Shown: piece after piece, positions 27,610 to 35,374 of the stretch
Numbering within the stretch: the first letter of the stretch is position 1
Layout: each line of letters starts with the position of its first letter
NCBI RefSeq assembly: GCF_029892565.1
Contig: NZ_JARXVH010000010.1
Location: 248,001 to 312,000 of the forward strand
Length of the DNA: 64,000 bases
Direction: 5' to 3'
From: Streptomyces pseudovenezuelae
GTDB lineage: Bacteria > Actinomycetota > Actinomycetes > Streptomycetales > Streptomycetaceae
The notes under the pieces: generated by a model
Seen by the model: the letters and a program-made list of their open reading frames with translations, nothing else
What the model was told of the DNA's origin: nothing
Databases searched by the model: none
Position numbers and translations under genes: made by a program

Positions 27610-27744
27610 CCCGAGTGCCCAGCCGCCTCGAAGCGGCGTACCCCGCCCTTCCCGGGCACCCAGGATGGCCCATGAGCACCTGTGATGGAGTCACATCGTC
27701 AGTACATGGTGAACCCGCTGATACAGATGACACTGAAGATGATC

Positions 27745-27767
27745 GAGAGCTCAGCGGCTGAGCTCTC
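27745..27767 (+). terminator. Hairpin downstream of the BREX operon
   Basis: A perfect 10-bp inverted repeat (GAGAGCTCAG and CTGAGCTCTC) closes a 3-nt loop about 135 bases after the brxHI stop. No T-run follows, so its role as a terminator is uncertain. The bases 27610-27744 show no gene. Confidence 0.4.
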
Positions 27768-28105
27768 AACTACTTGTACGACGGCATGGCCACCCACTCC
27801 GCACCGCTCTCCAAGGAGCCCCGGCGGCTCCCTGCATGAGCCGCCTTGCCGAGGTCAGCAACTCCTCACGGAGTCGGCACTCCCACGCCATGAACGCGAT
27901 AGCGGAGTCCGGTTGGGTGAGCCGTTGCAGTGCCGACGGCGACCGGCAAGGCGCAGTCGCCCAGCTCACCGGTGAGGGGTACTAGGCACTACAGAAGGCC
28001 GTGCCCGGTCATGCCACAGAGGTGCAGGAGTACTTGTTCGACGACCTCAAGGAGAGCAGGGAGCAGGGGTTGCGTCCTGGGAAGTGGTGTACAGGTTCCA
28101 CCTGA
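27768..28105 (+). pseudogene. MarR-family regulator remnant
   Basis: From 27836 one frame reads MSRLAEVSNSSRSRHSHAMN and ESGWVSRCSADGDRQGAV, then AQLTGEGY, an in-frame TAG, and ALQKAVPGHATEVQEYLFDD. This is the winged helix-turn-helix core and following helix of MarR-type regulators. The preceding bases carry NYLYDGMA in a different frame, so there is at least one frameshift as well as the stop. The tail runs into an IS256-type remnant, and the N-terminal third is missing. Confidence 0.65.
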
Positions 28106-28250
28106 TCCGGGAGTTTGCTCCTGGTGTTGGTGGGTGCCTGCATAGATAAGCGGCCACCGACTGATCTTCGAAGTGTCGAAGGAGATCAGCACGATGACCG
28201 CACCAGACAGTCTGCCCCTGCACGCCCTCACCGAAGACAACCTCGCCGCG
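28081..28250 (+). mobile_element. IS256-type (mutator) transposase 5'-end remnant
   Basis: The ATG at 28194 opens MTAPDSLPLHALTEDNLAA, the characteristic first 19 residues of Streptomyces IS256-family transposases, preceded by GAAGGAGA. Immediately afterwards the sequence stops resembling the family and no transposase domain follows, so the element is cut. Upstream, GTGTACAGGTTCCACCTGATC around 28087 may be the remains of the terminal inverted repeat region. Only the left end is present. Confidence 0.6.
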
Positions 28251-28305
28251 ACGGGGCTCAGCTGTGAAAATGCCGACGAGCAACTTCGCACAGTAGGGGG
28301 TTCGG

Positions 28306-29754
28306 GTGGCGCGTCAGGTGAACGAGCGTCAACTGCAGGTGCTGCGGTGGGTCGGACAAGGCTGCCCCGACGGCATATGGGAGGGAGAGGCCCACAAGCT
28401 CAGCTGCCAGGCGCTACAGAGCCGAGGATTGGTCAAAGTCTCCAAGGGGAAAGGGCATTGGTCCGCGACGCTCACGACCGCAGGCCGGCATTTCCTCGAC
28501 CACGGCAGCTATCCCCCCGACAAACCTCTCACCAGAGGCACCGCTCCAGTCGAGAAAGCCGCAATGCAGCCGGCGGCAGTCTCCGGAGGACGGAAGGCCA
28601 GCGAGCAGGTAGCCACACCGACACCTCCACCGATCCCCAACCCCGTGCCCCGCAAGAGGAAGAAGACCGTCACGGAGCAGCTCCTGGAAGAGCTTGCGGA
28701 GGCGGGTGGCCGGATCGTCAAACGGGAAGCCAGCGGCCGGGAGACCGAGAAATGGCCGATCCGCGTCGCCGCTGCCCGACGATCGGGGAAGCTCCCAAAG
28801 ACCAAGGAGCTGCACGGAGGTTGGTGCCGTGACGGCTACGAGATCCGGCTGGTCGACACACCCGCCTGGCGCTTGGCCACGCTGTCACCCATTCCTGTGC
28901 CCTCACGGCTCACAAAACCGCATCCAATCGTCAAAACCCTACAGAGCCTTCCTCAACCCATGGGGCTGACCAAGTCCGTGCAGAGCCGGGCTTTCCGACT
29001 CATCCATGCTCTGCTCACCGCAACACAGCAGGCGGGGCACATCATCGCGATGGGCACAGCGAATGCAGCACCGCTACCGCATCGTCGGCGAAGCGGCCCA
29101 CCTCACTTCACCATCACGGCACAGGGCCAGAAATGCGAATTCCTCGTCCTACAGGAACAGGACCGGGTTGAGCACGTCCCCACTCAGAAGGAACTCGCGG
29201 ACGCCGAGAAGTACTCCTGGACCAGGATCCCGCGCTACGACCACTCCCCCGCAGACCGTCTGAGGATCTGCGTCAGCGGCGGCCTCCCGCACCGAGCCGG
29301 CGAATGGGCCGACACGTCCGCACGCCCTCTTGAAGACCAGCTCGCCGAGATCGTGCAGGAGGTCGGTCTTCGCGGAGAGGCAGCCGAACGCAAGCGTCTG
29401 GCCGACATCGAGCAGGCGAAGCAACAGCGCCTGGTCTGGGAAGCCGCGAAGCAGCAGGCGACGACCGAATACGCAGAGGCATACCGCGTCCGACACCTGG
29501 AGGCGCAACACGAAGCGTGGCGGCGGGCAGCAGGCTTGGCCGAGTACGTCAGCGCACTCCGACTCCACACAGAGAGCCTTCCCACCGGACCGGCCAGGGA
29601 CGAAGCCGAGGCATGGATCGCATGGGCCGAGAGCCATGTGAAACGCCTGAACCCGCTCAACGGTTCACCGTTGCTACCGGAAATCCCCGAGCCGCGCGCC
29701 GAGGGGCTCAAGCCGTTCATGCACGGCTTGAGCCCCTACGGACCCACCTACTGA
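28306..29754 (+). CDS. Unknown protein: N-terminal winged helix, C-terminal coiled coil
   Basis: This 482-aa protein starts with a GTG after a GGGGG run. Residues 1-60 (NERQLQVLRWVGQGCPDGIWEG, LQSRGLVKV, WSATLTTAGRHFL) look like a winged helix-turn-helix. A Pro/Lys-rich linker follows, then KKTVTEQLLEELAEAGGRIV, which resembles a second helical DNA-binding unit. Residues about 345-410 are rich in Glu, Ala, Lys and Gln and likely form a coiled coil. I recognise no enzyme motif. It is the last gene before the right island boundary, a slot where integrases or accessory defence genes often sit. A 15-bp hairpin lies within its last codons. It could be an actinobacterial conserved hypothetical of unknown role. 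Confidence 0.75.
   Translation: MARQVNERQLQVLRWVGQGCPDGIWEGEAHKLSCQALQSRGLVKVSKGKGHWSATLTTAGRHFLDHGSYPPDKPLTRGTAPVEKAAMQPAAVSGGRKASEQVATPTPPPIPNPVPRKRKKTVTEQLLEELAEAGGRIVKREASGRETEKWPIRVAAARRSGKLPKTKELHGGWCRDGYEIRLVDTPAWRLATLSPIPVPSRLTKPHPIVKTLQSLPQPMGLTKSVQSRAFRLIHALLTATQQAGHIIAMGTANAAPLPHRRRSGPPHFTITAQGQKCEFLVLQEQDRVEHVPTQKELADAEKYSWTRIPRYDHSPADRLRICVSGGLPHRAGEWADTSARPLEDQLAEIVQEVGLRGEAAERKRLADIEQAKQQRLVWEAAKQQATTEYAEAYRVRHLEAQHEAWRRAAGLAEYVSALRLHTESLPTGPARDEAEAWIAWAESHVKRLNPLNGSPLLPEIPEPRAEGLKPFMHGLSPYGPTY
29702..29737 (+). terminator. Perfect 15-bp hairpin inside the end of the unknown island gene
   Basis: Arms 29702-29716 and 29723-29737 pair perfectly around the loop TCATGC and end 15 bases before the stop codon region, inside codons for GLKPFMHGLSP. 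No T-run follows. It could stop transcription near the gene end or protect the mRNA 3' end. Confidence 0.5.
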
Positions 29755-29934
29755 ACGCCTACTCCGTCCAGCCGCCAGCCCCGCCAAACCGCGCCTGGCA
29801 GCGCACCCGCCGCCGCAATCAGCGACGGCGGAACCAGGCCGATTTCCGTCAAGTTTCCGCAAAGTCAGACCTCGGAAACTCCACCTACCATCCAGCGTGA
29901 CCTGCGCGATCAGACAGCTGGCGGCCCATCAGAA

Positions 29935-29974
29935 CGAGCGTCATTTGAGCGTCACGAGCGTCGTTTCGGCGTCA
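29935..29974. repeat. Tandem 20-bp direct repeats near the right island end
   Basis: Two adjacent 20-base units, 29935-29954 and 29955-29974, agree at 17 of 20 positions and each begins CGAGCGTC. They lie about 55-90 bases inside attR. Tandem imperfect repeats in this position resemble arm-type binding sites of tyrosine integrases, although no integrase gene is present. The rest of 29755-30026 has no gene I can support. Confidence 0.45.
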
Positions 29975-30026
29975 AGATATCGCCCGTAACGCCCACAGTG
30001 CACATAACGCACATCACCTGAACCTG

Positions 30027-30095
30027 CAGGTCAGGCGTCCTTCGGGATGGGCTCAAGGATCGCGACGCACTCCACGTGGTGGGTCATCGGAAACA
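30027..30095 (-). repeat. Putative attR: functional 3' end of the RNA methyltransferase gene
   Basis: This is the partner of 4663-4731. It encodes the last 21 residues of the methyltransferase, including the conserved MTHHVEC segment with the likely catalytic glutamate E430. An element integrating here must restore these codons, which explains why the island end carries a working copy. Confidence 0.7.
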
Positions 30096-31359
30096 GATCA
30101 AACGCCCGCAGAGTCCGCACCTTGTACCCCCCGTCCCGGAAGTACCCCAGGTCCCGAGCCAACGCAGCCGGATCGCAGGCCACATACGCGATCCGCCGCG
30201 CCCCCAGCGACGCCAGGTGCTCGACCGTCCGCTTGCCCGCGCCCGCGCGAGGCGGGTCCAGGACGATCAGGTCGGCCTCCGTGATGCCGGTGCGCGGAAG
30301 CACCGCCTCGACCTTGCCCTGTTCGATCCGTACGCGCTCGAACCCGGCCAGGTTGTGCCGCGCGTCCTCGACCGCCCGCTTGCCGGACTCGATGCCGAGG
30401 ACCGCGCCCTTGTCGCCGAGGCGGTCGGCGAGGGCGCCGGCGAAGAGGCCGACGCCGCAGTAGAGGTCGAGCGCCATCTCGCCCTTGCGCGGCATCAGGC
30501 CCTGCATGACGGCCTTGACGAGGGTGTCGGCGGCCATCGGGTGGACCTGCCAGAAGCCGCCGCTGCCGACCCGGTAGGTGCGGCCGTCGGCCCGCTCGCG
30601 CACGAACGCGCGGCCGTGGACGCGGTGGATACCGCCGTCGTGCTCCTCGACGCGCATGACGGAGACGGGGCGGTCCAGTTCGACCAGGGGCAGTCGGGCG
30701 CCCGGGTTCGGCTCCAGGATCACCATGCGGTCCTGGGAACCCGTCGCCGCGATCGCATCGACCGACGCCATTCCGGCCCAGTCCCGCTCCTCGATGCCGA
30801 GTTCACTGACGCCCGGCGCCGCGATCATGCAGTGCTCGACCGGCTCGACCTCGTGCGAACGGTGGCGGCGCAGACCGGCGTTGCCGTCCACGTCCACCGC
30901 GTACTGCACGCGCGTGCGCCACTGCGGCACCTGTCCGGCCGGCAGCTTGTCGCCCTCGGCCGGCAACACCGTGCCGTCCCAGCCGGCCTCCTCCGGGGTG
31001 AGACCCGCGAGCCGCTGAAGCTGCTCGGCGACGACCTCGCCCTTGAGCCGACGCTGCGCCCCCGGCTTGGCGTGCTGCCAGTCGCAGCCGCCGCAGCGGC
31101 CGGGTCCGGCGTAGGGGCAGGGCGCCTCGATGCGGTCCTTGGACGCCGAGAGGATCTCGACCGCGTCCGCGCGCAGGAAGCGGGCGCCCTCCTCGCCGTC
31201 GGTCACCCGGGCCACGACCCGCTCGCCGGGCAGCGTGTGCCGGACGAACAGCACCTGGCCCTCGGCGGTACGGGCGATACAGTGCCCGCCGTGCGCGACG
31301 GGCCCGACCTCGACCTCGTACGCCTCCCCGACCAGCGATTTCTTCGGTTCTGCCTGCAT
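30031..31359 (-). CDS. TrmA/RlmCD-family RNA (uracil-C5)-methyltransferase with TRAM domain
   Basis: This 442-aa protein begins at the ATG giving MQAEPKKSLVGEAYEVEVG, preceded by GTGGAG; longer upstream frames lack family similarity. Residues 9-70 form a TRAM RNA-binding domain. Cysteines C81, C89, C92 and C177 match the [4Fe-4S] ligands of RumA-type enzymes. The Rossmann domain has LDLYCGVGLFAG (about 298-309) and VLDPPRAG (about 367-374). C395 in YVACDP is the likely nucleophile and E430 in HHVEC the base. It would methylate uridine in rRNA or tRNA; which RNA cannot be told. Its 3' end is the attachment site of the island. The homologous slot in M. tuberculosis is Rv2689c. Confidence 0.9.
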   Translation of the reverse strand: MQAEPKKSLVGEAYEVEVGPVAHGGHCIARTAEGQVLFVRHTLPGERVVARVTDGEEGARFLRADAVEILSASKDRIEAPCPYAGPGRCGGCDWQHAKPGAQRRLKGEVVAEQLQRLAGLTPEEAGWDGTVLPAEGDKLPAGQVPQWRTRVQYAVDVDGNAGLRRHRSHEVEPVEHCMIAAPGVSELGIEERDWAGMASVDAIAATGSQDRMVILEPNPGARLPLVELDRPVSVMRVEEHDGGIHRVHGRAFVRERADGRTYRVGSGGFWQVHPMAADTLVKAVMQGLMPRKGEMALDLYCGVGLFAGALADRLGDKGAVLGIESGKRAVEDARHNLAGFERVRIEQGKVEAVLPRTGITEADLIVLDPPRAGAGKRTVEHLASLGARRIAYVACDPAALARDLGYFRDGGYKVRTLRAFDLFPMTHHVECVAILEPIPKDA

Positions 31360-31451
31360 GGCGGGGTGACTCCACAACATCGAAAGGAAAAGCGGCCGGA
31401 CAACAGCCCACCAGTCTACGTGGGTGCCGTCCGGCCGCCGACCAACGAACG

Positions 31452-33533
31452 TCAGCCCTTGCCGCCCGGGCCCGTGCCCGTACCGGTCCCGGTGCCCGTG
31501 GGCTCCTTCGGCCGCACCTGCGCGGGACCGCGCCGCACCGCACCCGGCGCGTTCCAGTCCTGCCGCCTGCGGGCCCGGTTGCGGGCCGCCTCCGAGGACT
31601 GCAACTGATACGGCACGGACGTCACCATGATCCCCGGCACGAACAGCAGCCGGCCCTTGAGCCGCAGGGCGCTCTGGTTGTGCAGCAGATGCTCGTACCA
31701 GTGCCCGACCACGTACTCCGGGATGATCACGGACACCGCGTCCCGCGGCGACTCCTTCCGCAGCCCCTTCACGTACTCGATGATCGGCCGCGTGATCTCG
31801 CGGTACGGCGAGTCCAGCACCTTCAGCGGTACGTCGATCCCGCGCCGCTCCCACTCCTCGCGCAGCGCCTTGGTCTCCGCCGGGTCGACGTTGACGCTGA
31901 GCGCCTCCAGGGTGTCCGAGCGCATCAGCTTGGCGTAGGCGAGGGCGCGCAGGGTGGGGCGGTGGATCTTGGAGATCAGGACGACCGAGTGCACGCGGGA
32001 GGGCCGTACGCTGTCGTCGCTCGGGCCCTCGGGGGCCGCGATCTCCGCGGAGACGCGGTCGTAGTGCTTACGGATCGCCGTCATCGTCGCGTAGAAGATG
32101 ACCATGCCGAGCAGGGCGACCCAGGCGCCGTGGGTGAACTTGGTGCCGAGGACGACGACCAGCACCAGTCCTGTGAAGAAGGCGCCGAAGGTGTTGATGG
32201 CGCGCGAGCGGACCATGTGGCGGCGCTTGGCCGGGTCCTTCTCGGTGGCCAGGTGGCGGTTCCAGTGCCGGACCATGCCTGTCTGGCTGAGCGTGAAGGA
32301 CACGAACACGCCGACGATGTAGAGCTGGATCAGCCGGGTCGAGTCGGCGCCGTAGATGACCACGAGCAGCATGGCCGCGCCGGCAAGGAGCACGATGCCG
32401 TTGGAGAAGGCGAGGCGGTCACCGCGGGTGTGCAGCTGGCGGGGCAGATAGCGGTCCTGGGCGAGGATCGAGCCGAGCACCGGGAAGCCGTTGTAGGCGG
32501 TGTTGGCGGCCAGGAACAGGACCAGCGCGGTGGCCGCGGCGAGGACGAGGAAGAGGAAGCTGCCCTTGCCGAAGACGGCCTCGGCGACCTGGGTGATGAC
32601 GGGGTTCTGGACATAGCCGGCGCCGACCTCGGCGCCGTTCTTGAGCAGGTCGGTGGCCGGGTTCTCGGCCATGCGGACCTTGGTGGTCAGGGCCAGGACG
32701 ATGATCCCGCAGAACATGGTGACGGCGAGCAGGCCCATCGCGAGGAGCGTGCTCGCCGCGTTCTTCGACTTGGGCTTGCGGAAGGCCGGCACGCCGTTCG
32801 AGATCGCCTCGACACCGGTGAGCGCGGCGCAGCCGGAGGAGAAGGCGCGCAGCAGCAGGAAGACGAGGGCGAACCCGGCCAGGCCCTGGTGCTCGGCCTT
32901 GATCGTGTAGTGGGCCGTCGGCGCCCGCATGGTGTCGTCGAGCACCAGGCCGCGGAACGCGCCCCACGCGATCATGATGAAGACGCCCGCGACGAAGACG
33001 TACGTCGGGATCGCGAAGAGCTTGCCGGACTCCTTCACCCCGCGCAGGTTCATCAGGGTCAGCAGCACGATGACGCCGACCGCGCAGGCGACCTTGTGCT
33101 CGACCACGAAGGGGATGGCGGAGCCGAGGTTCTCGATGCCGGAGGCGATCGACACGGCGACGGTGAGGACGTAGTCGACGAGCAGGGCGCTCGCGACGGT
33201 CAGCCCGGCCTTGGGGCCCAGGTTGGTGGTCGCCACCTCGTAGTCGCCACCGCCGCTGGGGTAGGCGTGCACGTTCTGCCGGTAGGAGGCGACCACGGTG
33301 AACATCAGCACGACGACCGCGAGCGCGATCCAGGGGCTGAAGTGGTAGGCCGACACACCCGCGATGGACAGGACCAGCAGCACCTCGCCGGGGGCGTACG
33401 CCACGGAGGAGAGCGGGTCGGAGGCGAAGACGGGGAGGGCGATGCGCTTCGGCAGGAGCGTTTCGCCCAGCCGGTCACTGCGCAGTGCGCGCCCGATCAA
33501 AATCCGCTTGGGCACGTCGGTCAGTTTGGACAC
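31452..33533 (-). CDS. APC-superfamily permease, KimA-like potassium transporter
   Basis: This protein of about 693 aa has roughly 12 membrane segments in residues 30-500 and a cytoplasmic C-terminal domain. FASDPLSSVAYAPGEVLLVL, YPSGGGDYEVATTNLG and LVDYVLTVAVS closely follow Bacillus KimA (YdaO), a high-affinity K+ importer. The divergent TrkA pair next door supports potassium as the substrate. I chose the GTG giving VSKLTDVPKR: a good -10 box, TACGAT, ends 8 bases upstream and no ribosome site is visible, so the mRNA is probably leaderless. An in-frame GTG 33 bases further upstream would extend it by 11 residues. The C-terminus ends in a Gly/Thr-rich repeat (GTGTGTGTGPGG). Confidence 0.85.
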   Translation of the reverse strand: MSKLTDVPKRILIGRALRSDRLGETLLPKRIALPVFASDPLSSVAYAPGEVLLVLSIAGVSAYHFSPWIALAVVVLMFTVVASYRQNVHAYPSGGGDYEVATTNLGPKAGLTVASALLVDYVLTVAVSIASGIENLGSAIPFVVEHKVACAVGVIVLLTLMNLRGVKESGKLFAIPTYVFVAGVFIMIAWGAFRGLVLDDTMRAPTAHYTIKAEHQGLAGFALVFLLLRAFSSGCAALTGVEAISNGVPAFRKPKSKNAASTLLAMGLLAVTMFCGIIVLALTTKVRMAENPATDLLKNGAEVGAGYVQNPVITQVAEAVFGKGSFLFLVLAAATALVLFLAANTAYNGFPVLGSILAQDRYLPRQLHTRGDRLAFSNGIVLLAGAAMLLVVIYGADSTRLIQLYIVGVFVSFTLSQTGMVRHWNRHLATEKDPAKRRHMVRSRAINTFGAFFTGLVLVVVLGTKFTHGAWVALLGMVIFYATMTAIRKHYDRVSAEIAAPEGPSDDSVRPSRVHSVVLISKIHRPTLRALAYAKLMRSDTLEALSVNVDPAETKALREEWERRGIDVPLKVLDSPYREITRPIIEYVKGLRKESPRDAVSVIIPEYVVGHWYEHLLHNQSALRLKGRLLFVPGIMVTSVPYQLQSSEAARNRARRRQDWNAPGAVRRGPAQVRPKEPTGTGTGTGTGPGGKG

Positions 33534-33541
33534 AACAGAGC

Positions 33542-33547
33542 ATCGTA
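33542..33547 (-). promoter_or_regulatory. -10 box of a probable leaderless promoter for the KimA-like gene
   Basis: On the minus strand TACGAT is followed by 8 bases and then the GTG start codon. The -35 region 17 bases further upstream (AGTTGT) is weak. The arrangement fits initiation at the start codon itself. Confidence 0.45.
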
Positions 33548-33711
33548 GGCGTTCGAACGGGTGCACAACTACCCGCCACCCCGCATCTGCTCTCCGGGTG
33601 AACTCGGCGGCGGTCCCGCCACGGATTCCGCAGCTCGCCCGCTCCCCATGTCTATATGACTAACCCCACCCCATTTCCCGGCCGTTGCCGCCCGCCATAC
33701 CCGGAGGTTCC

Positions 33712-33807
33712 ATGCACGCCACAGCGGAGTTGATCGGTGCCGCGGCGACCCTCGTCGGCCTCGGAATCCTGACGCTCGCGAGTGTCCGCAGCATCAGCCG
33801 CCGCTGA
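33712..33807 (+). CDS. Small hydrophobic membrane peptide, 31 aa
   Basis: An ATG with GGAGG four bases upstream opens a 31-residue frame: a short amphipathic start (MHATAELIGAA), a single hydrophobic segment (TLVGLGILTLASV) and a basic end (RSISRR). The strong ribosome site, the membrane-span composition and the position between the K+ permease and trkA genes support a real small membrane protein. Function is unknown; a regulatory subunit of a neighbouring transporter is only a guess. Confidence 0.55.
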   Translation: MHATAELIGAAATLVGLGILTLASVRSISRR

Positions 33808-33929
33808 CGCCGAGGACATGCACGGCAACCGTGCACAGGGGTGCCGACGTCCTACCGCGCGTGTGTAGCTTGGGCGTCGGTCTGAGACCCTTGGCTGAGC
33901 AGTAGTTTTAGGACACCGGAAGGACGGTC

Positions 33930-34601
33930 GTGCACATCGTCATCATGGGCTGCGGAAGAGTGGGTTCCGCTCTTGCCCAGACCCTGGAGCAACAGGGGCA
34001 CACGGTCGCCGTGATCGACCAGGACCCCACCGCCTTCCGTCGTCTCGGTCCCGGATTCGGCGGCCGCCGGGTCACCGGAGTCGGCTTCGACCAGGACACC
34101 CTGCGCGAGGCCGGCATCGAGGAGGCCGGCGCCTTCGCCGCCGTCTCCAGCGGCGACAACTCGAACATCATCTCGGCGCGGGTGGCCCGGGAGATGTTCG
34201 GCGTGGAGAACGTCGCGGCCCGTATCTACGACCCCCGTCGCGCCGAGGTCTACCAGCGCCTGGGCATCCCCACCGTGGCGACGGTCCGCTGGACCGCCGA
34301 CCAGATGCTGCGCCGGCTGCTGCCCTCGGGCGCCGAGCCGCTGTGGCGCGACCCGACCGGCGGTGTCCAGCTCGCCGAGGTGCATGCCTCCGCGGCCTGG
34401 GTCGGCCACAAGATCAGCACGCTGCAGGAGGAGACGGGCGTCCGCGTGGCGTTCCTGACCCGGCTCGGCGAGGCGATCCTGCCCAGCTCCCAGACGGTGC
34501 TGCAGGAGGGCGACCTGGTGCACGTGATGATGCGCACCGACGAGGTCGACAAGGTCGAGGCGTCCTTCGCCAAGGGTCCCGAAGAGGAGAGCGGTCACTG
34601 A
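33930..34601 (+). CDS. TrkA-type potassium channel/transporter regulatory protein (CeoB-like)
   Basis: This 223-aa RCK protein has an N-terminal Rossmann fold, HIVIMGCGRVGSALAQTLEQQGHTV with a GxGxxG nucleotide site and acidic D29 of VIDQD, and a C-terminal RCK_C domain (VHASAAWVGHKI, EGDLVHVMMRTDE). Such subunits bind NAD(H) or ATP and c-di-nucleotides and gate K+ transporters on the cytoplasmic face. The GTG start follows GGAAGGA. The stop and the next ATG share one base (TGATG). It is divergent from the KimA-like permease, as in the mycobacterial ceoBC neighbourhood. Confidence 0.9.
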   Translation: MHIVIMGCGRVGSALAQTLEQQGHTVAVIDQDPTAFRRLGPGFGGRRVTGVGFDQDTLREAGIEEAGAFAAVSSGDNSNIISARVAREMFGVENVAARIYDPRRAEVYQRLGIPTVATVRWTADQMLRRLLPSGAEPLWRDPTGGVQLAEVHASAAWVGHKISTLQEETGVRVAFLTRLGEAILPSSQTVLQEGDLVHVMMRTDEVDKVEASFAKGPEEESGH

Positions 34602-35278
34602 TGAGGGTCGCCATTGCCGGTGCCGGTGCGGTGGGTCGCTCGATCGCGGCCGAACTGCTGGAGAACGGCCACGAGGTCCTGCTCATCGACAAGGCGCCGA
34701 CCGCCATCTCGGTCGAGCGCGTCCCGCAGGCGGAGTGGCTGCTCGCCGACGCCTGCGAGATCACGTCCCTGGACGAGGCCGCGCTCCAGCGCTGCAACGT
34801 CGTGATCGCCGCGACCGGCGACGACAAGGTCAACCTCGTCGTCTCCCTGCTCGCGAAGACGGAGTACGGCGTTCCGCGCGTGGTCGCCCGCGTGAACAAC
34901 CCGAAGAACGAGTGGCTCTTCAACGAGTCCTGGGGCGTCGACGTCGCCGTCTCCACCCCGCGCCTGATGTCCGCCCTGGTCGAGGAGGCGGTGTCGGTCG
35001 GCGACCTGGTCCGGCTGCTCCGCTTCAGCCACGGCGACGCCAACCTCGTCGAACTGACCCTCCCCGAGGAGTCGGCCCTGGCCGGCACCCAGGTCGGCGA
35101 CGTGGAGTGGCCCGAGGACACGTCCCTGGTCACCATCATCCGCGGCACCCGGGTCCTCACCCCGTCCCGCGAGGACTCCCTGGAAGCCGGCGACGAACTC
35201 CTGTTCGTGGCGGCCCAGGCACGCGAGGAACAACTGGAGGACCTGCTGTCGGTCCGCCGGGAGGACGCGGCGGGCTAG
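34601..35278 (+). CDS. TrkA-type potassium transport regulatory protein (CeoC-like)
   Basis: This 225-aa second RCK protein is translationally coupled to the first. It starts MRVAIAGAGAVGRSIAAELLENGHEVLLID with an intact GxGxxG site, keeps NNPKNEWLF in the Rossmann domain and has an RCK_C domain (LPEESALAGTQVGDVEWP, AGDELLFVAA). The two proteins probably form a hetero-oligomer that controls K+ uptake. An intrinsic terminator with a 25-bp stem follows within 20 bases of the stop. Confidence 0.9.
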   Translation: MRVAIAGAGAVGRSIAAELLENGHEVLLIDKAPTAISVERVPQAEWLLADACEITSLDEAALQRCNVVIAATGDDKVNLVVSLLAKTEYGVPRVVARVNNPKNEWLFNESWGVDVAVSTPRLMSALVEEAVSVGDLVRLLRFSHGDANLVELTLPEESALAGTQVGDVEWPEDTSLVTIIRGTRVLTPSREDSLEAGDELLFVAAQAREEQLEDLLSVRREDAAG

Positions 35279-35296
35279 CCGACGGCTCTGCCGGTT

Positions 35297-35349
35297 CGGT
35301 ACGTGGATGAGGGGCCCTGGGATTCCCAGGGCCCCTCATCCACGTACCG
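35297..35349. terminator. Exceptionally long bidirectional terminator hairpin
   Basis: Arms 35297-35321 and 35325-35349 are a perfect 25-bp inverted repeat around a 3-base loop ATT. It separates the convergent trkA pair and the DUF3159 gene. Typical stems here are 9-15 bp, so this one is unusual. Confidence 0.85.
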
Positions 35350-35374
35350 GAAACTCTGCTCTTCGTGCCGGAGA

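Larger units (their letters stand above)
4663..30095. mobile_element. Putative 25-kb genomic island carrying toxin-antitoxin and type 2 BREX defence genes
   Basis: The segment is bounded by two copies of the 3' end of an RNA methyltransferase gene and splits gene order that otherwise looks conserved. Its cargo is defence genes, broken genes and a transposase remnant. Base composition is more variable than in the flanks, and TTA codons, rare in Streptomyces, recur in five of its genes. No tyrosine or serine recombinase, excisionase or replication gene is visible, so the element is either immobilised or was mobilised in trans. Confidence 0.62.

Noticed and set aside
31680..33548. Long plus-strand frame opposite the KimA-like permease
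   Set aside because: Composition (Asp/His/Gly/Gln repeats) is that of an antisense shadow of membrane-protein codons.
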